DNA of 44,998 nucleotides, taken from assembly GCA_002104905.1 (NCBI GenBank), contig MCFE01000687.1, forward strand, positions 1 to 44,998. The letters run 5' to 3'. Below the pieces are notes generated by a model. That model was not told the DNA's origin and did not search any database. It saw only the letters and a list, made by a program, of their open reading frames with translations. A program made the translations under genes and the position numbers. This DNA is from Basidiobolus meristosporus CBS 931.73. Its lineage: Eukaryota > Basidiobolomycota > Basidiobolomycetes > Basidiobolales > Basidiobolaceae. This document shows positions 29,690 through 40,513 of this stretch, in pieces (positions within the stretch are counted from its first letter, which is position 1; each line of letters begins with the position of its first letter).

Positions 29690-32057
29690 AAGGCCATTAC
29701 AAAGTGAAAGTCCTGTAGTTAAGAGGTACTGATCTTGTCAAGCCACCATCAAGAGATTGTTGAAAAACCATTGCACCCCAGATTTCACAACAAACTTAGT
29801 CAAAATTTTTCATCATAACAATGAATAAGTGGCTTTTGATTGGTTCCCTGCCAATTTGCTCACTTTCTGATCCTGAACACTCTATTGCCTCCTACATTTG
29901 GGTGAATTGATTGGCTATTGCCTCTTTTTCACACTCCTTACTTCCTGACTCAACTGTTTCTCTTACTTTTCATGCGTACAAATTGATTTATTTCCATTGA
30001 AACTTCAGTTGTACCTCAATTGCCAATTGTATTGACCTATACAAGTCCCTATACCCTACACTAACATTAAGCCCAACCCCACACTCAACAAGTAACTCCA
30101 TTAAAATCCACCACTCAATAAGTATTTCTGCTGTAATGCTCTGGTTCCAGAACTTTGGCGGGAACCCAATGGCTTTATGCCACTGTTCATTCACTGGTTC
30201 CCACATTCCCTGGTCTTCAGCCAGCACTGCAAGGTCTAGCACCTCATTTGCCAGTCTTTTCAATTAATCCTTGCAATATTCCAGTGTGTTTTCTTGAGCA
30301 CTGCTCTTTGAGAAGTGCTGCAACCTCTTGGTGTGCCTATTGATGTTCCAAAACTCCACTGAAGGCATTATGGTAGTCTTTCAAACTCTTGACATTGTAG
30401 CCTTGTCTGTCAGTGGGATCTCCACCCTATCAACAATGGAGGCTGTGGATGCTGTGGTAGACAAATTGCCTTTTTCTGCAAACTCATCTACCTTGCCGGA
30501 GTGTAGCTTAACTGGCTGCGCTTCAAACTCTTGTGAAAACAGCTGTATTCTTGTTGGTAATTCTTCTTGGCTATGATGGGATTCAGTCTGTTCCTTGCTT
30601 GCGGTGTTAATTGGCAAGAACTGCAGTTTTTTTTGCATGCCTCCCTGTCTCAGGCTTGGGTAGAAATTTTTCCCTTTACCTTTTCCTCTATCACTGCCAG
30701 GTCTTTCACTGCTAATTTTTCTGAGTACTTCTTGTAAAGAACTACATTTTCTCCTGGATGAAATCTGCTCTGACGCATCTGTTTTGGCCTGCCTGTCCCT
30801 TGCTGGCTCTCTTCTGGCAACCTGACATTTCTTTTCAGCTTGTATTGAGCTCTCAACTATAGTTGTGACAGGCTCCTGTAAAAGCAACTGGTTTTTATCA
30901 CTGCCAGGTCCTTCACTCCTACTTTGACTGAGTGCTTCTTGAGTGGTACTACACTTTTTCCGTGATAAATGTTGTGCTGGTGCATCCGTGTCTGTCTGCT
31001 TGTCCCTAATTGGCACTCTTCCAGCTGCCTGATGTCTCTTTGATGCTTGTCTGGAGCTTTTGGCCCTGCTTGTAACAGGCTCTTGAGGAAGCCGCTGGTT
31101 TTTAGCCATGGCACCCTTGTTCTTCTGCCTTTGATAGTTTCTGCTACTCTTCAGATACTTTCTTAGCATACCAATGCTTGCCCAAAATCTGTTTGCCTGT
31201 TTGAATCCAGGATTATGCTCATGGAGCAGGTCAAGTGCATTTTGCTTGGCCTTGAGTTCCTGATGGTCCCATGGTATGCCGGCCTTAAGGTGATGGCATG
31301 CTAGACTTCTGATGGCCTCTTGTTTATTAGCCCACTCTTCATTATTGCACTCAACAGCTTCACAGATCTTTGATGTCTTTTGATTTTTAGGCTTTGGTAT
31401 AAACACCACATTGTCTCCCTCCCACACTGTGATAGGTTTTTCTGTGGGCTTTATCTTTGGGCACTGTTGTTGTGCTTCAAAGACTATACAGTGTTCCTCT
31501 GCTGTTACATTGTGAAATGGCTCAATTCTTGGCTGTGACATTGAGCTACTTGAGTTCCTTCTTTGCAGCAAAGATACTGCTTTCTCTACCTGGGATATTG
31601 TTTGCTCTACATGTATTATTCACTCATCCTGTTTCTGGACTATTTCCTGATTTCTCTGGGCCATTGCATCTATCCTATCAGCCACTGCACCTAATTGCTT
31701 CATAAATGCTTTGGTATGAGCTGACAACATACTGGCTAATATGGGTGGTGGTGATGTTATCATAGCCACTTGCTGATCTTCAACTGAGGGTACTGTATTT
31801 ACTACATTCTCTTCTGCCTGAGCATAATGGTCAGCTTGTGGCTCCACAGAGGTTCTCAATTGCCTACTTGACTGAGAGCCTGCGGAGTCCGCATTATTAC
31901 CTTCAATGGGCACACTGTCCACAGGGCCTTTGTTGGATGTATCCCTGCTTGTTGCACTGAATGTCAAAGCAAGCTGTTGTCCAACCATTCTTCTGTTGCC
32001 ATCAGCAGTGGGGTTTGGTTGAGAACCAAACAACTTTGCTTCATTTTTTGGTGGCAT
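29690..32057 (-). pseudogene. Companion ORF, best copy (unknown function), interrupted
   Basis: Three open segments follow each other on the minus strand: 31620-32057 (145 aa from a plausible ATG, 'MPPKNEAKLFGSQ'), 30381-31571 (396 codons) and 29988-30263 (91 codons). Only a TGA at about 31620 and a few bases separate the first two in the same frame, so the gene would encode roughly 550 aa before the next break. Residues 95-145 may form a coiled coil ('KAFMKQLGAVADRIDAMAQRN'). Next come 'KPITVWEGDNVVFIPKP', a lysine/arginine/glutamine-rich middle, and two or three loose internal repeats of 'EPVTSRAKSSRQASKRHQ' type. I do not recognise the family. Relics of it lie at 4555, 5394, 28576 and 35420, so it was a repeated gene of a mobile element. 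It diverges from the Tnp2-like gene. Confidence 0.6.
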
Positions 32058-32279
32058 ATATATGGAAGTGAGTCAAATCTAAGGGGAAATAGTGTTACAT
32101 ATAGATGTGTATGTGGTGCCACAACTTTATATATTATGCCTACTTTGGCGGGTCATCATTGAATCTTACATTCATGTAGGTGCAATGTCTCAAATACAAG
32201 ACTGTCTTAAGTTCACATGAGTATTGACCAGAAAGTGATATAATAGTGTTATGTTGTTGAAGGTCAAACTGTTTGCCCC
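32058..32279. promoter_or_regulatory. Interval between divergent companion ORF and Tnp2-like gene
   Basis: 222 bp between the two start codons, including 'ctttatatattatg' near 32123-32136, a possible TATA region. It may be a shared promoter if the two genes belong to one element. Confidence 0.4.
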
Positions 32280-33041
32280 ATGGACAAGACTACTTTGACT
32301 CAACGCCATAGGAGAAGAGAAAAAAGACCATGTGGCTATTGTGGCAAGCCTCTTGGCCATGAAGCACGCAGAGAGCATAGGAAGTATTACAAGGATCACA
32401 GTCAGTGTTTTGCCACACAAGTCATATTTGACCATTCATTAGTCACTACTGTACCAACATTATCATGCCAGCCAGCTGATTCTTCTATATTGGCACCTGA
32501 CCGTCTTTGCCACCTTGCGCAAACTGAGTCTGGTGAGCTTGTGACGCCTTTAGGCTCACATGAGCCATCTGAATATGGCATGCAGAGTGATAGCTCTGAC
32601 AAAGAAGGTTCACTGATGGATTTTGAGCCTATCTCCCCTGACAACAGTACCATGTATGAGCCCAGTCAAATCCCTATATGCAATGAGACAGCACCTGTTG
32701 AAACAAATGCCAAGGATACTTTATGGAGCCAAGTGAGCCCAGTAATCCATCTACTGGTGAATGATGTAATGTTGTGGCTAGAGAAGTGGCGTGTTTCCAC
32801 TAATATCAATAATGGGGGCTTTGTGGATTTATTACTTCTTGCCAAAATCATACTGGGATGCAACCTACCATGTACATGGTATAAGTGGACAACCATTATG
32901 CAACTGGCAACATATAATCCAGAGACTGTCCTGATTCCAGCATGTGTTAACAGCTGCATAGCATTCACATCCAAAAATGCTACCATTGCAACATGTCCAA
33001 ATTGTCAGGAATCCACCACCATTGAGGGAAAACATTGTTAA
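32280..33041 (+). pseudogene. Tnp2-like transposase, N-terminal zinc-binding segment
   Basis: A 253-aa open segment. It starts with a short basic stretch and a likely zinc-binding cluster, 'CGYCGKPLGHEARREHRKYY', followed by a C further on, then an acidic and serine-rich linker. Later come 'WLEKWRVSTNINNGGFVDLL' and a second Cys pair, 'CPNCQES'. N-terminal zinc modules are common in fungal CACTA/Plavaka transposases. A TAA ends it at 33041 and the catalytic part follows in other frames, so the gene is broken. Confidence 0.6.
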
Positions 33042-34510
33042 CACTCTGGATATATTCCAGTAATACCCCATCTGAGGAAGTTCTAGCAGTCATACAAATA
33101 TTGCAAAGCTATACAGTACCACACTCAGTATTAATCAAGTGCAAACATATCCAATATATTTGATGGCAAACATTACAAACAGCTAAGAAGCAAGGGCTAC
33201 TTTGAAGGTATGTATGACCATGCCTTTGCTTTAGCACTTGATGGATTCTCATTAAACAAGTACTCTACCAGCAAATCCTGCTGGCCACTGATTCTCATCA
33301 ATCTGAATCTGCCGCCCATCTTACGGTATCAGAGCAATAATCTGATGGTAGTCTCACTGGTATCTGGGCCTATATCACCATCCAACCTGGATAGCTACCT
33401 GTATCCATTACTGGATGAATTTGTATGCTTTCCAGCAGGATAATGGTAAATGGCTGTCATGTAAAAGCGCATATTATTATCTGCATTGGAGATACCCCAG
33501 CCATCAGCAAGATAGCAGGTTTTTCCAGGCACAATGGACGGTATTGCTGTCAAATGTGTGAGATCCAGGGGATTTACTCTATATCTCACACACATCATTA
33601 TTACCCAAACACCAGCACTAAGAACATCATCTTTCCACAGAGAGAATGTACAGAAGTAAGCATGCAATTGCAGCATAGTTGGCAAGCTATAAGCCATTGG
33701 CTGGAATATGGAATCAATTGGAAACTGAAGATACTTAAGATAGAGGGTATCTGTTGGAGCAAGAGCCTTCCACTGGGAGCAATGCATTTGCTTTTCAACA
33801 ATATCCCTATAATGATGACCAAGTTGTACATGGGGCCTTTCAAGCTAAATGAGCCCTTTGAGATACTGGAGAAATTTGAAAGAATTGGCATGATATTAAA
33901 GAGTATCTGCTATCCTAAGTACTTCTTACAGGCTCCAATTAATATTCATACGCATATGCAACAATACAAATGCAAAGACTGGATGAACTGGAAATGTATT
34001 TATTCAAGTGGTGCTCTGAAGCCATTCCTACCAAGAGTACATTGGAAGCATTGGGAGTCATATGTGGACATTGTAGGAATATTTATCCAGAAGCGGATCA
34101 CCAATGCCAACTTGACGCATCTACAGCTGTTGTGTGAGGAGTTTGTAATGGGATTTGAGCGGCTATACTACAAACATAAAGCTGAACATGTAGATCTCTG
34201 CCGCTACTGTATCCATTTTCTACTCCATCTTGCACAGTGTGTGGAGAATATTGGGCCTTGCTTCACCTTTTGGGAGTTTCCTATGGAGCAAATGTGTGGG
34301 GAGATAAGAAGACAAGTCAAGTCACAGGTACTACCATATCCCAATCTCATCAAGAATATTACCTTCAAGTCTGTCATGGATGTGATGAGTTGGCACATGG
34401 AGGACAGCCAGAAAGAGTTGGAAAATACTGAGGACAAATGTGCACATGGAGACACCTACACCTATGGCATTAAGAAGCTAAGCAGCCCCAATGCATGGGT
34501 AATCAGTTAA
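33042..34510 (+). pseudogene. CACTA/Plavaka-like Tnp2 transposase, catalytic part, frameshifted
   Basis: The frame 33210-33443 has 'FALALDGFSLNK', 'CWPLILINLNLPPILRY' and 'VSGPISPSNLDSYLYPLLDE'. A frameshift near 33430 leads to the 33425-34510 frame with 'AHIIICIGDTPAISKIAGF' and 'HNGRYCCQMCEIQGI', then a 300-residue helical region. These blocks are those of the Tnp2 family, in the form seen in fungal Plavaka elements, with D in 'LDGF' and 'GDTPA' as likely catalytic residues. Several stops lie between 33042 and 33210. Element ends of the CACTA type could not be located. Confidence 0.75.
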
Positions 34511-35419
34511 GTAATGCAAAGTTGGGTTGGGTGCAGCAAGCAACTAATTTTTATCAGGAAAACTCCACCAAGATATGCCGGATTTCTCATGGTCACAAGC
34601 AAACTTCTATACCATTCAATATGGAATTCACACAAACAAAAGCCAGAGCGCACCAATAAGGGGGACTAGAATCCAGCAAGGAGAAGGAATATATTGGCTA
34701 AATACCTAGAAGTTCTTTGCGGATATTGAGGAGGTATTCATGGCAGAAGTGGCAACAACCAAGCATATGTTTGCAAGATGTATATGTTACCAGCAGTACA
34801 AGGTATATGGCAGCTTTGCAAATATTACACTAAAAAGCCGTAAAATTGAGATGATAGAAGTATGTCAATGGCAGCAAGTGTGCGCATTTGTAGAGGTTTG
34901 TAAGCAGGAGGCCATAGTTTTTTTTGATTCAAACTATATGTGGAATACCCAAGGTAGTAGTGGGTAAGCAAATAAAGAAAGGTGATTCTACAGTGGAATA
35001 TATGAATTGCACACGGGGAGGTAGAAATAGGAAATACCATTTGGTAAATTGGTACAGTAGCATTATACGGAACCAGTGGTAGGCTGTCATACTGCCAATA
35101 TAATGCCATCAGAGTCTTGCTGTGAGGCCATCAAAATACTGTCAAGTTTCTTGCCATATAAGGCAATTGAATGTCCTGGCCAACTGGATTTACTTAAAAT
35201 AGTTATAGAGCACTGAAAGACCATAACAGTACCATGCAAATATTGATACAGCACTGATAAAATATTGTCAAGTTTTATCCCTTTATTTGGCTGTAAAGTT
35301 AGTAAAACACTTTCATGATTTTGTCATAAGATTGTTAGGAGGGTCACTAATTCCAAGCTGCTATTATTATGATGGTCTCTAAGCAGGATCTTGATGGCTG
35401 ATCTGGATTGGATCCACCC
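34511..35419 (+). other. Downstream part of the CACTA/Plavaka-like element
   Basis: A short open segment at 34740-34967 matches the relic at 28116. Otherwise the stretch has no ORF. The DNA to about 35210 has a decayed counterpart at 28090-28575; beyond that I see nothing definite. Confidence 0.4.
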
Positions 35420-36229
35420 GCGGGACCAAATTATTTTTCATAGGGCAGAGATTGAGAAGTATGGGGGAAAAGCTGCAGCTCTCACTAATCAACACCATCA
35501 ATTTAAAACAGCTTGATTTCCATAATAGCTATAAAGAATTACCAACAAGACAACAGCTATTACCACAAGAATTGAAGGCACATCCAGTTGAGCTACACCT
35601 AGTAAGGAGGATGAGTTAGCCAAGAAAGACAACCTATCTACCTCAGTCTCTATGTCCTCCATTGTACACAGAGTGGAAATCCAACTGGCAGTAAAGTAGC
35701 AACATCAACAAATCCAAGGACTACTACAGTGCCTACAGTGTAATTTTGGAACAGTTGCAGACATATCAAGAGGTTACTGCACTTCTTCAAGAGCTGTCCT
35801 CAAGAAAACACACCCAAATATTGCAAGGATTTATTGCAAACACTGGCATATGAGGTGCTGGACCTTGCAGTACCAGCTGAAGAACAGTATGTATGCAAAC
35901 CAGTGAATAGACAATGCATAAAGTCATAGGGTTCCTGCCAAAGTCATGGGCAAAGGGCATTACTGCTGGGATACTTATTGAGTAGTGGATTTTAATGTTG
36001 CTACTTGTTGAGTGTGAGGTTGGCTTAATGATGGTGTTGGGTATAGTGACTTGTATAGGTCAGTAAAATCTACAGTTGAGCTGCACCTGGAGATTCAATG
36101 GAAATGTGCCAATTTATATGCCTGAACAGCTAGACCCCTGGTAGAGCCAGGAAGTAAGGAGTGTGAAAAAGAGGCAATAGCCAATCAATGTATAAAAATA
36201 TAGGAGGTGATTGAGTATTCAGGATCATG
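35420..36229 (+). pseudogene. Companion-ORF relic, C-terminal half
   Basis: From 'aaattatttttcataggg' on, the translation in shifting frames resembles the region around 'QGGMQKKLQFLPINTAS', 'EELPTR', 'HPVELH' and 'LSTSVSMSSIVHRVEIQLA'. The downstream piece equals 29988-30263 ('LVECE'). It is heavily mutated. Confidence 0.6.
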
Positions 36230-36647
36230 CACCTTTCTTAACCATAAAGGAACAATTTTATGGAATTCAAGAAAGCAGCCAATTGAAGCACTTTGGCCTA
36301 CAGGGGCAGACTATATGGCAGCCTGTGAGGCTACAAAAGAAGCAATGTGGTTGAGAAAGCTTTTTGAGGACTAAGGCTCATACCAAAGGCTCTGCTACAT
36401 TAATTCAAGACAATCAAGGATGTACAGAATTAGGTAGAAATCCAACTTTTCATGCTGGAACTAAGCACATAGATACAAGACATCAATTCATATCAGAAGC
36501 TACAGAGAATAACCTGGCTAACTTAGTTTACTGTCCTATAGAAGAAGTGATTGCAGACATATTTGACAAACCAATAGCTATAGAAAAATATGAATATCTA
36601 GGATAACAATTAAGACTAGTTAATATGAATATCTAGTTGAGTGGGAG
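36230..36647 (+). pseudogene. Copia RNase H end, relic
   Basis: It keeps 'YMAACEATKEAMWLRKLF', then after a frameshift 'TLIQDNQGCTELGRNPTFHA', 'TKHIDTRHQFISEAT', 'ENNLANLVYCPIEEVIADIF' and 'DKPIA' (36364-36606). It shows the uninterrupted state of the site that holds the foldback element at 21364. The purine tract 'gagtgggag' and a 3' LTR follow. Confidence 0.88.
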
Positions 36648-36993
36648 TGTTGCAAGTTATGTAATTACACCTAATTACAGATCTAACTTAGTCACTTTGA
36701 TCATTACCTGCAAATCTTGAAGAATCCTTACTAAATTCCTTGTTGAGATATACTTGGAAATATTTTCATCAAACTTCTGGTACCCAGATCATAAATTTCT
36801 GCAAGCTATCCAAACAGCCCCAAACTTGGCACACATGTTCTTGGGAGCTTCCTGAGCATATCTTATGTGCTTGCTTTGCCATGAGCATGTGAAAGTAGAA
36901 ATAATTCTTTACATTTGATAAATCATTAAGTGAAAACCACATAATCTTCTTGTTCCCCAAATCACTTCTAATATCTCCAAAACCTTGACAACA
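36648..36993 (+). repeat. Copia 3' LTR, 346 bp
   Basis: It starts TGTTGCAAG and ends TTGACAACA. It directly follows the polypurine tract of the RNase H relic. It is the most diverged LTR of the family in its first 60 bp. Confidence 0.85.
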
Positions 36994-37748
36994 CCTACCT
37001 CAATCAAAGATTGTAACTAACAATTTGAAGGAAAAGCACCAGCAGAATACCAGCAGACTATGAAATGAATTCCAAGCTTGAGATTTTTCACAGAGTATGG
37101 AAATCAGGTTGATTGCAAGTTTGTGAGATGGATTGAGTTAGTGTGGAAACACCAAAGATTTGTAAGATATTCACTTATTGGTATATTAAGCACAATTAAG
37201 GTACTCCTAGACAAACCTCTTAAAGTCAGTGCTAAGAATACCTTCAGGAAGTTCCCAAGATGCTGTATGCCAAGATTGGGGTGTTTTCAAAACTTCCAGG
37301 ATGTCTATGTGTAAACTTAGTTGCAACTGAATAATTTGTACTCTAGCAAAATAGGTATTTACAGTCAAGTAGGCTGCCCTATATAGTCACACACATCATG
37401 TAAAGGGGACAGCAAACATCCACCAATACTGGTTAACGTGGGGAAAGTAGCGGGGAAGAGGGGAACAATTTCATAACCTAGAACCTGATTAAATCGGAAT
37501 ATTAAGTTTGCTATAAATAGTAGCTTTGCTCATGAGCCAGACAAGCAAGGTGATTAGTAGCCGGCTTATCACATGGTGATTAACCTACCACAATCGGGAT
37601 AATACATCAGTATATGGACATTCAGGACTACCCACTTAGGACGCTTGACTTGCGCACGATTGAATCTTTTTTTCGGGGAAGAAAGGAAAATGGAATAGCT
37701 AGGATTTTACCTTTCCTTGTGTCGTAAAGGCTACACTCCAGACACTGA
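36994..37748. other. Boundary between TE block and host genes
   Basis: No supported gene. Up to about 37330 the DNA is AT-rich with little CpG. From about 37430 CpG becomes frequent and the sequence takes on the look of the host-gene part, so the last 300 bp are probably the promoter and 5' UTR of the kinase gene. Confidence 0.5.
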
Positions 37749-39373
37749 ATGACTGTATTTCAGTTTGACGAAGACGACCACCCAACCCTAAAGAGCCGCA
37801 CCATATCGGGCGGCTCTTTTGCGCATTTTTCGGTGGCCGAAAATCCCTCGGACTCAGAGTCCGACCCTGATCCCGAGACGGAAGAATTGTTGGAGCAAGT
37901 AATTCAAGCGGAATCTTTACCGAAGGCAGATAGCGAATTTATTGTCCCGTTGGAGGAGCCTTTTGTGGCCTCCCTGGTGGAAAATGCTACGGTTAACAGA
38001 AAGGTTGGACCTGAAGATTTCGAACAACTGAAAGTGATTGGACGGGGAGCGTAAGTACGCTAGTTAATCCGGTGGCCAGCCTAAACACTAACCGCCCTCT
38101 TTTGGCTTCTATTACTAGTTACGGGAAGGTATTTTTCTCTATTGTGCCTGGCTTGGGCCCTGGCTAAGTTTCTTTGGTCAGGTTCTTTTAGTTCGTCAAA
38201 AAGCCACCGGTAGGTGCTTCGCCATGAAGGTTCTCAAAAAGGCCTCCATTATTGTGCACACAAAAAACACGGAATACTCCAAAACCGAAAGAGCCATACT
38301 GGAAGAAGTCAGTCACCCGTTCATTGTCAAGTTGTTCTACGCTTTCCAAACCAACGCAAAGCTCTACCTGATTTTGGATTACGTCGCTGGCGGGGAGTTG
38401 TTCACCCACATGGCCAAAGAAAGGATGTTTGAGGAGGATGTTGCGCGATTCTTTACTGCTGAATTGGTGCTTGCGCTGGAACATCTGCACAGTCTTGGGA
38501 TCATATACCGGTAGAGGATTGGACCATTCTATCAAATGGGATGTATGTGGTGCTCAACGATATTCCCTCACGTAGTGACTTGAAGCCTGAAAATTGTCTG
38601 CTGGACAACGAAGGCCACATTGTGCTGACCGACTTTGGACTCTCCAAAGTGGCACTGAACACCAACGATGGCAAAACCAACACCATGTGCGGAACCACTC
38701 AATATATGGTAATTTCCCCTGCTACAGTTGTCGTTGGCCATATTTAACCCCATCTTGCGACAGGCGCCGGAAGTCCTTCTTGAAGTGTACTATGATAAGG
38801 CAGTTGACTGGTGGTCTCTTGGTATCATGATCTACGACATGCTAACTGGCGCGGTAAGAAAAGACCAACCAACCAACCCCAACCCGCCTGTACTGACCTC
38901 CTCTCAGCCTCCATTCAAAGGCAGCAACCGTAAGAAGACCATGGAGGCCATTCTCAACAAAAAGCTTCGGTTCCCCAACTACATCTCTCCTGACGCCAAG
39001 GACCTCATGACCCGGTTGCTTCGAAAGTCCCCTGCTGTACGACTCGGTAGTGGACCTGACGGGGCCAGCGCCATCAAAAAGCACCCATTCTTCAGAACCA
39101 TCGATTGGAAGGCACTCGCGCGTCGGGAAATCAAGTCGCCAATCATTCCCCTTTTGGTATAGCGGTTTGCTGGCATTGAATACAATCTATGAGTTACTAA
39201 CTTTTCTGCCGTAGTCCTCAGCTGACGATGTGAGTAATTTCGATACTCAATTCACATCGCTCACCGTTCTAGAATCCCCCGCCTCACCTAGCCCAATAAG
39301 CGCAAGCTTCAATCGCCTGTTCCAAGGATTTAGTTTTGTTGACCGATCTACCTATCTACCATACCACGAATGA
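37749..39373 (+). CDS. S6K/Psk1-like AGC protein kinase, seven exons
   Basis: Exons by splice-site reading: 37749-38050, 38119-38128, 38182-38510, 38576-38708, 38764-38853, 38908-39156, 39215-39373 (423 aa). All introns are GT-AG and keep the frame. The kinase has GRGAYGKV (98-105), K120, the loop 'YRDLKPEN' with D215, DFG at 233-235, a PDK1-type activation threonine T250 in 'TNTMCGT', and APE. The AGC tail has '[10 protein letters not shown]', a proline-directed turn-motif site (S392 in 'LESP') and the hydrophobic motif 'FQGFSF' with S411. This tail is the signature of S6 kinases, which TORC1 phosphorylates at the hydrophobic motif, and fits fission yeast Psk1. The acidic N-terminus (residues 30-65) also fits. 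It acts in the cytosol on ribosomal and growth targets. LAMTOR5 follows 202 bp downstream. Confidence 0.92.
38119..38128 (+). other. 10-nt microexon of the kinase gene
   Basis: The ten bases TTACGGGAAG lie between an acceptor 'ttactag' and a donor 'gtattt'. They complete an alanine codon and encode Y-G-K of the glycine-rich loop. Reading through the next intron meets a stop in frame, and leaving the exon out breaks the frame, so it must be included. Confidence 0.88.
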
Positions 39374-39575
39374 TTCCCACCAATGATTCCTGAATCAACC
39401 GTCATCGCCTTTCCCATTCTATTTTATAGATAATCAATAAATTCTACCTAAGTTTAGGCAAACTGACATGGAACATGATTAATATCCCTACGAACAAGAT
39501 TCATTAGGTTTAATGGATTTCTCTAGTTAAGCAACGTGTATAAACTCTTCCCGCCCCACCTAGTTCTTCGGCAAG

Positions 39576-40047
39576 ATGGAAGCCAACCTTGAAACCATTA
39601 TAAGCAACCTGTTTGTGATTTCCGTATTGTTTCAGGCTCTCAGATTGCATGTTTACTAAACTTGCCTCTTATTTCACCCAGCCTAGGCAATGATGGAGTT
39701 AAAGGAGTTTTGTTAGCTGACCACAATGGTCTGTGCTTGGCCTGTAAGTTTTATCCACTGGCTTCTCATCCAATCAGTAGATGCGTGTACTGAGCTCGGT
39801 GTTCTTTAGCCAGAGGAGCGGCTCCCGCAAGTGCCGCAGGCTTCATCTCATCCATTGCTAACCGTGCTCAGGAGCTGATGGTAACACAGGAAAACGACGC
39901 CCCCGCTGTGAGCATCAGCATAGAGACACAAGAACAGTAAGTGAGATCTAATCTTACCAACCCTTCATGCTCTGACACCTTACCGACTCTTGTAGCACTA
40001 TCGTCATCCGTAGAGAGAAAGAAATGACCCTCGCCATTTATAAATAG
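39576..40047 (+). CDS. LAMTOR5: LAMTOR5 (HBXIP)-like Ragulator subunit, four exons
   Basis: Exons 39576-39610, 39682-39743, 39810-39936 and 39996-40047, joined by GT-AG introns, encode 91 aa, the same length as human LAMTOR5. The protein begins 'MEANLETIISNL', then has 'GVKGVLLADHNGLCLASRGA' (the roadblock-fold 'GVL..D..GL.L..RG' pattern), 'GFISSIANRAQEL', 'APAVSISIETQE' and 'TIVIRREKEMTLAIYK', ending at TAG where the family ends within a few residues. LAMTOR5 is one of five Ragulator subunits that anchor Rag GTPases and TORC1 on the lysosome or vacuole. The gene is invisible to a plain ORF search because no exon exceeds 127 bp. It follows an S6K-like kinase gene on the same strand. Confidence 0.88.
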
Positions 40048-40513
40048 GTTATTGTAATAGCAAATGTACCGATAAAGTAATTCTCAATGCTACGACACCA
40101 TACTGAGCAGTGTGGCCGGAACCAATATATATCATTCAATCCACTGAACAGGCAAACACACGCCTCTTAATGACTGTGACTAGTTGGGCTATCACCAGCA
40201 CCATGATGATGTTGATGTGGTTCATGATCATTCAGCGACTGATAGAGCAGATCATGTGGTATTCCATCGGTCAGTATGCTACGTGTGGGATGACTTCATT
40301 TATCAACGAATCTGATCTGCAATGCTGGGCTGAGAGGAGGCTCTACTCCTGCGCCAGCATTTGGCTCCTTGTGAGAATTTTATTGCCCTGAATCATATAA
40401 TATAAAATGCACATAGTACATCGGTTGTCACAGATGTATCCAGGCACAAGCCTAAAGATACTTTCGACACCCAGTCAAAAAGCAACGTTACTTTGAGCAC
40501 TCTGGACCTCAAT
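40048..40513. other. Interval without supported gene
   Basis: A 93-codon hydrophobic ORF at 40110-40391 lacks any recognisable feature. The interval may contain the 5' UTR and an unresolved first exon of the PH-domain gene, since the frame of that gene is open back to 40406 without an ATG. Confidence 0.4.

Noticed and set aside
35346-35360. CACTA element terminus ('gtcactaattcc')
   Set aside because: No matching inverted end or 3-bp duplication was found on the left side, so the boundaries of the Tnp2-like element stay open.
40110-40391. Small hydrophobic protein of 93 codons
   Set aside because: No signal, family motif or codon signature supports it, and attempts to splice it to the PH-domain exon do not keep the frame.
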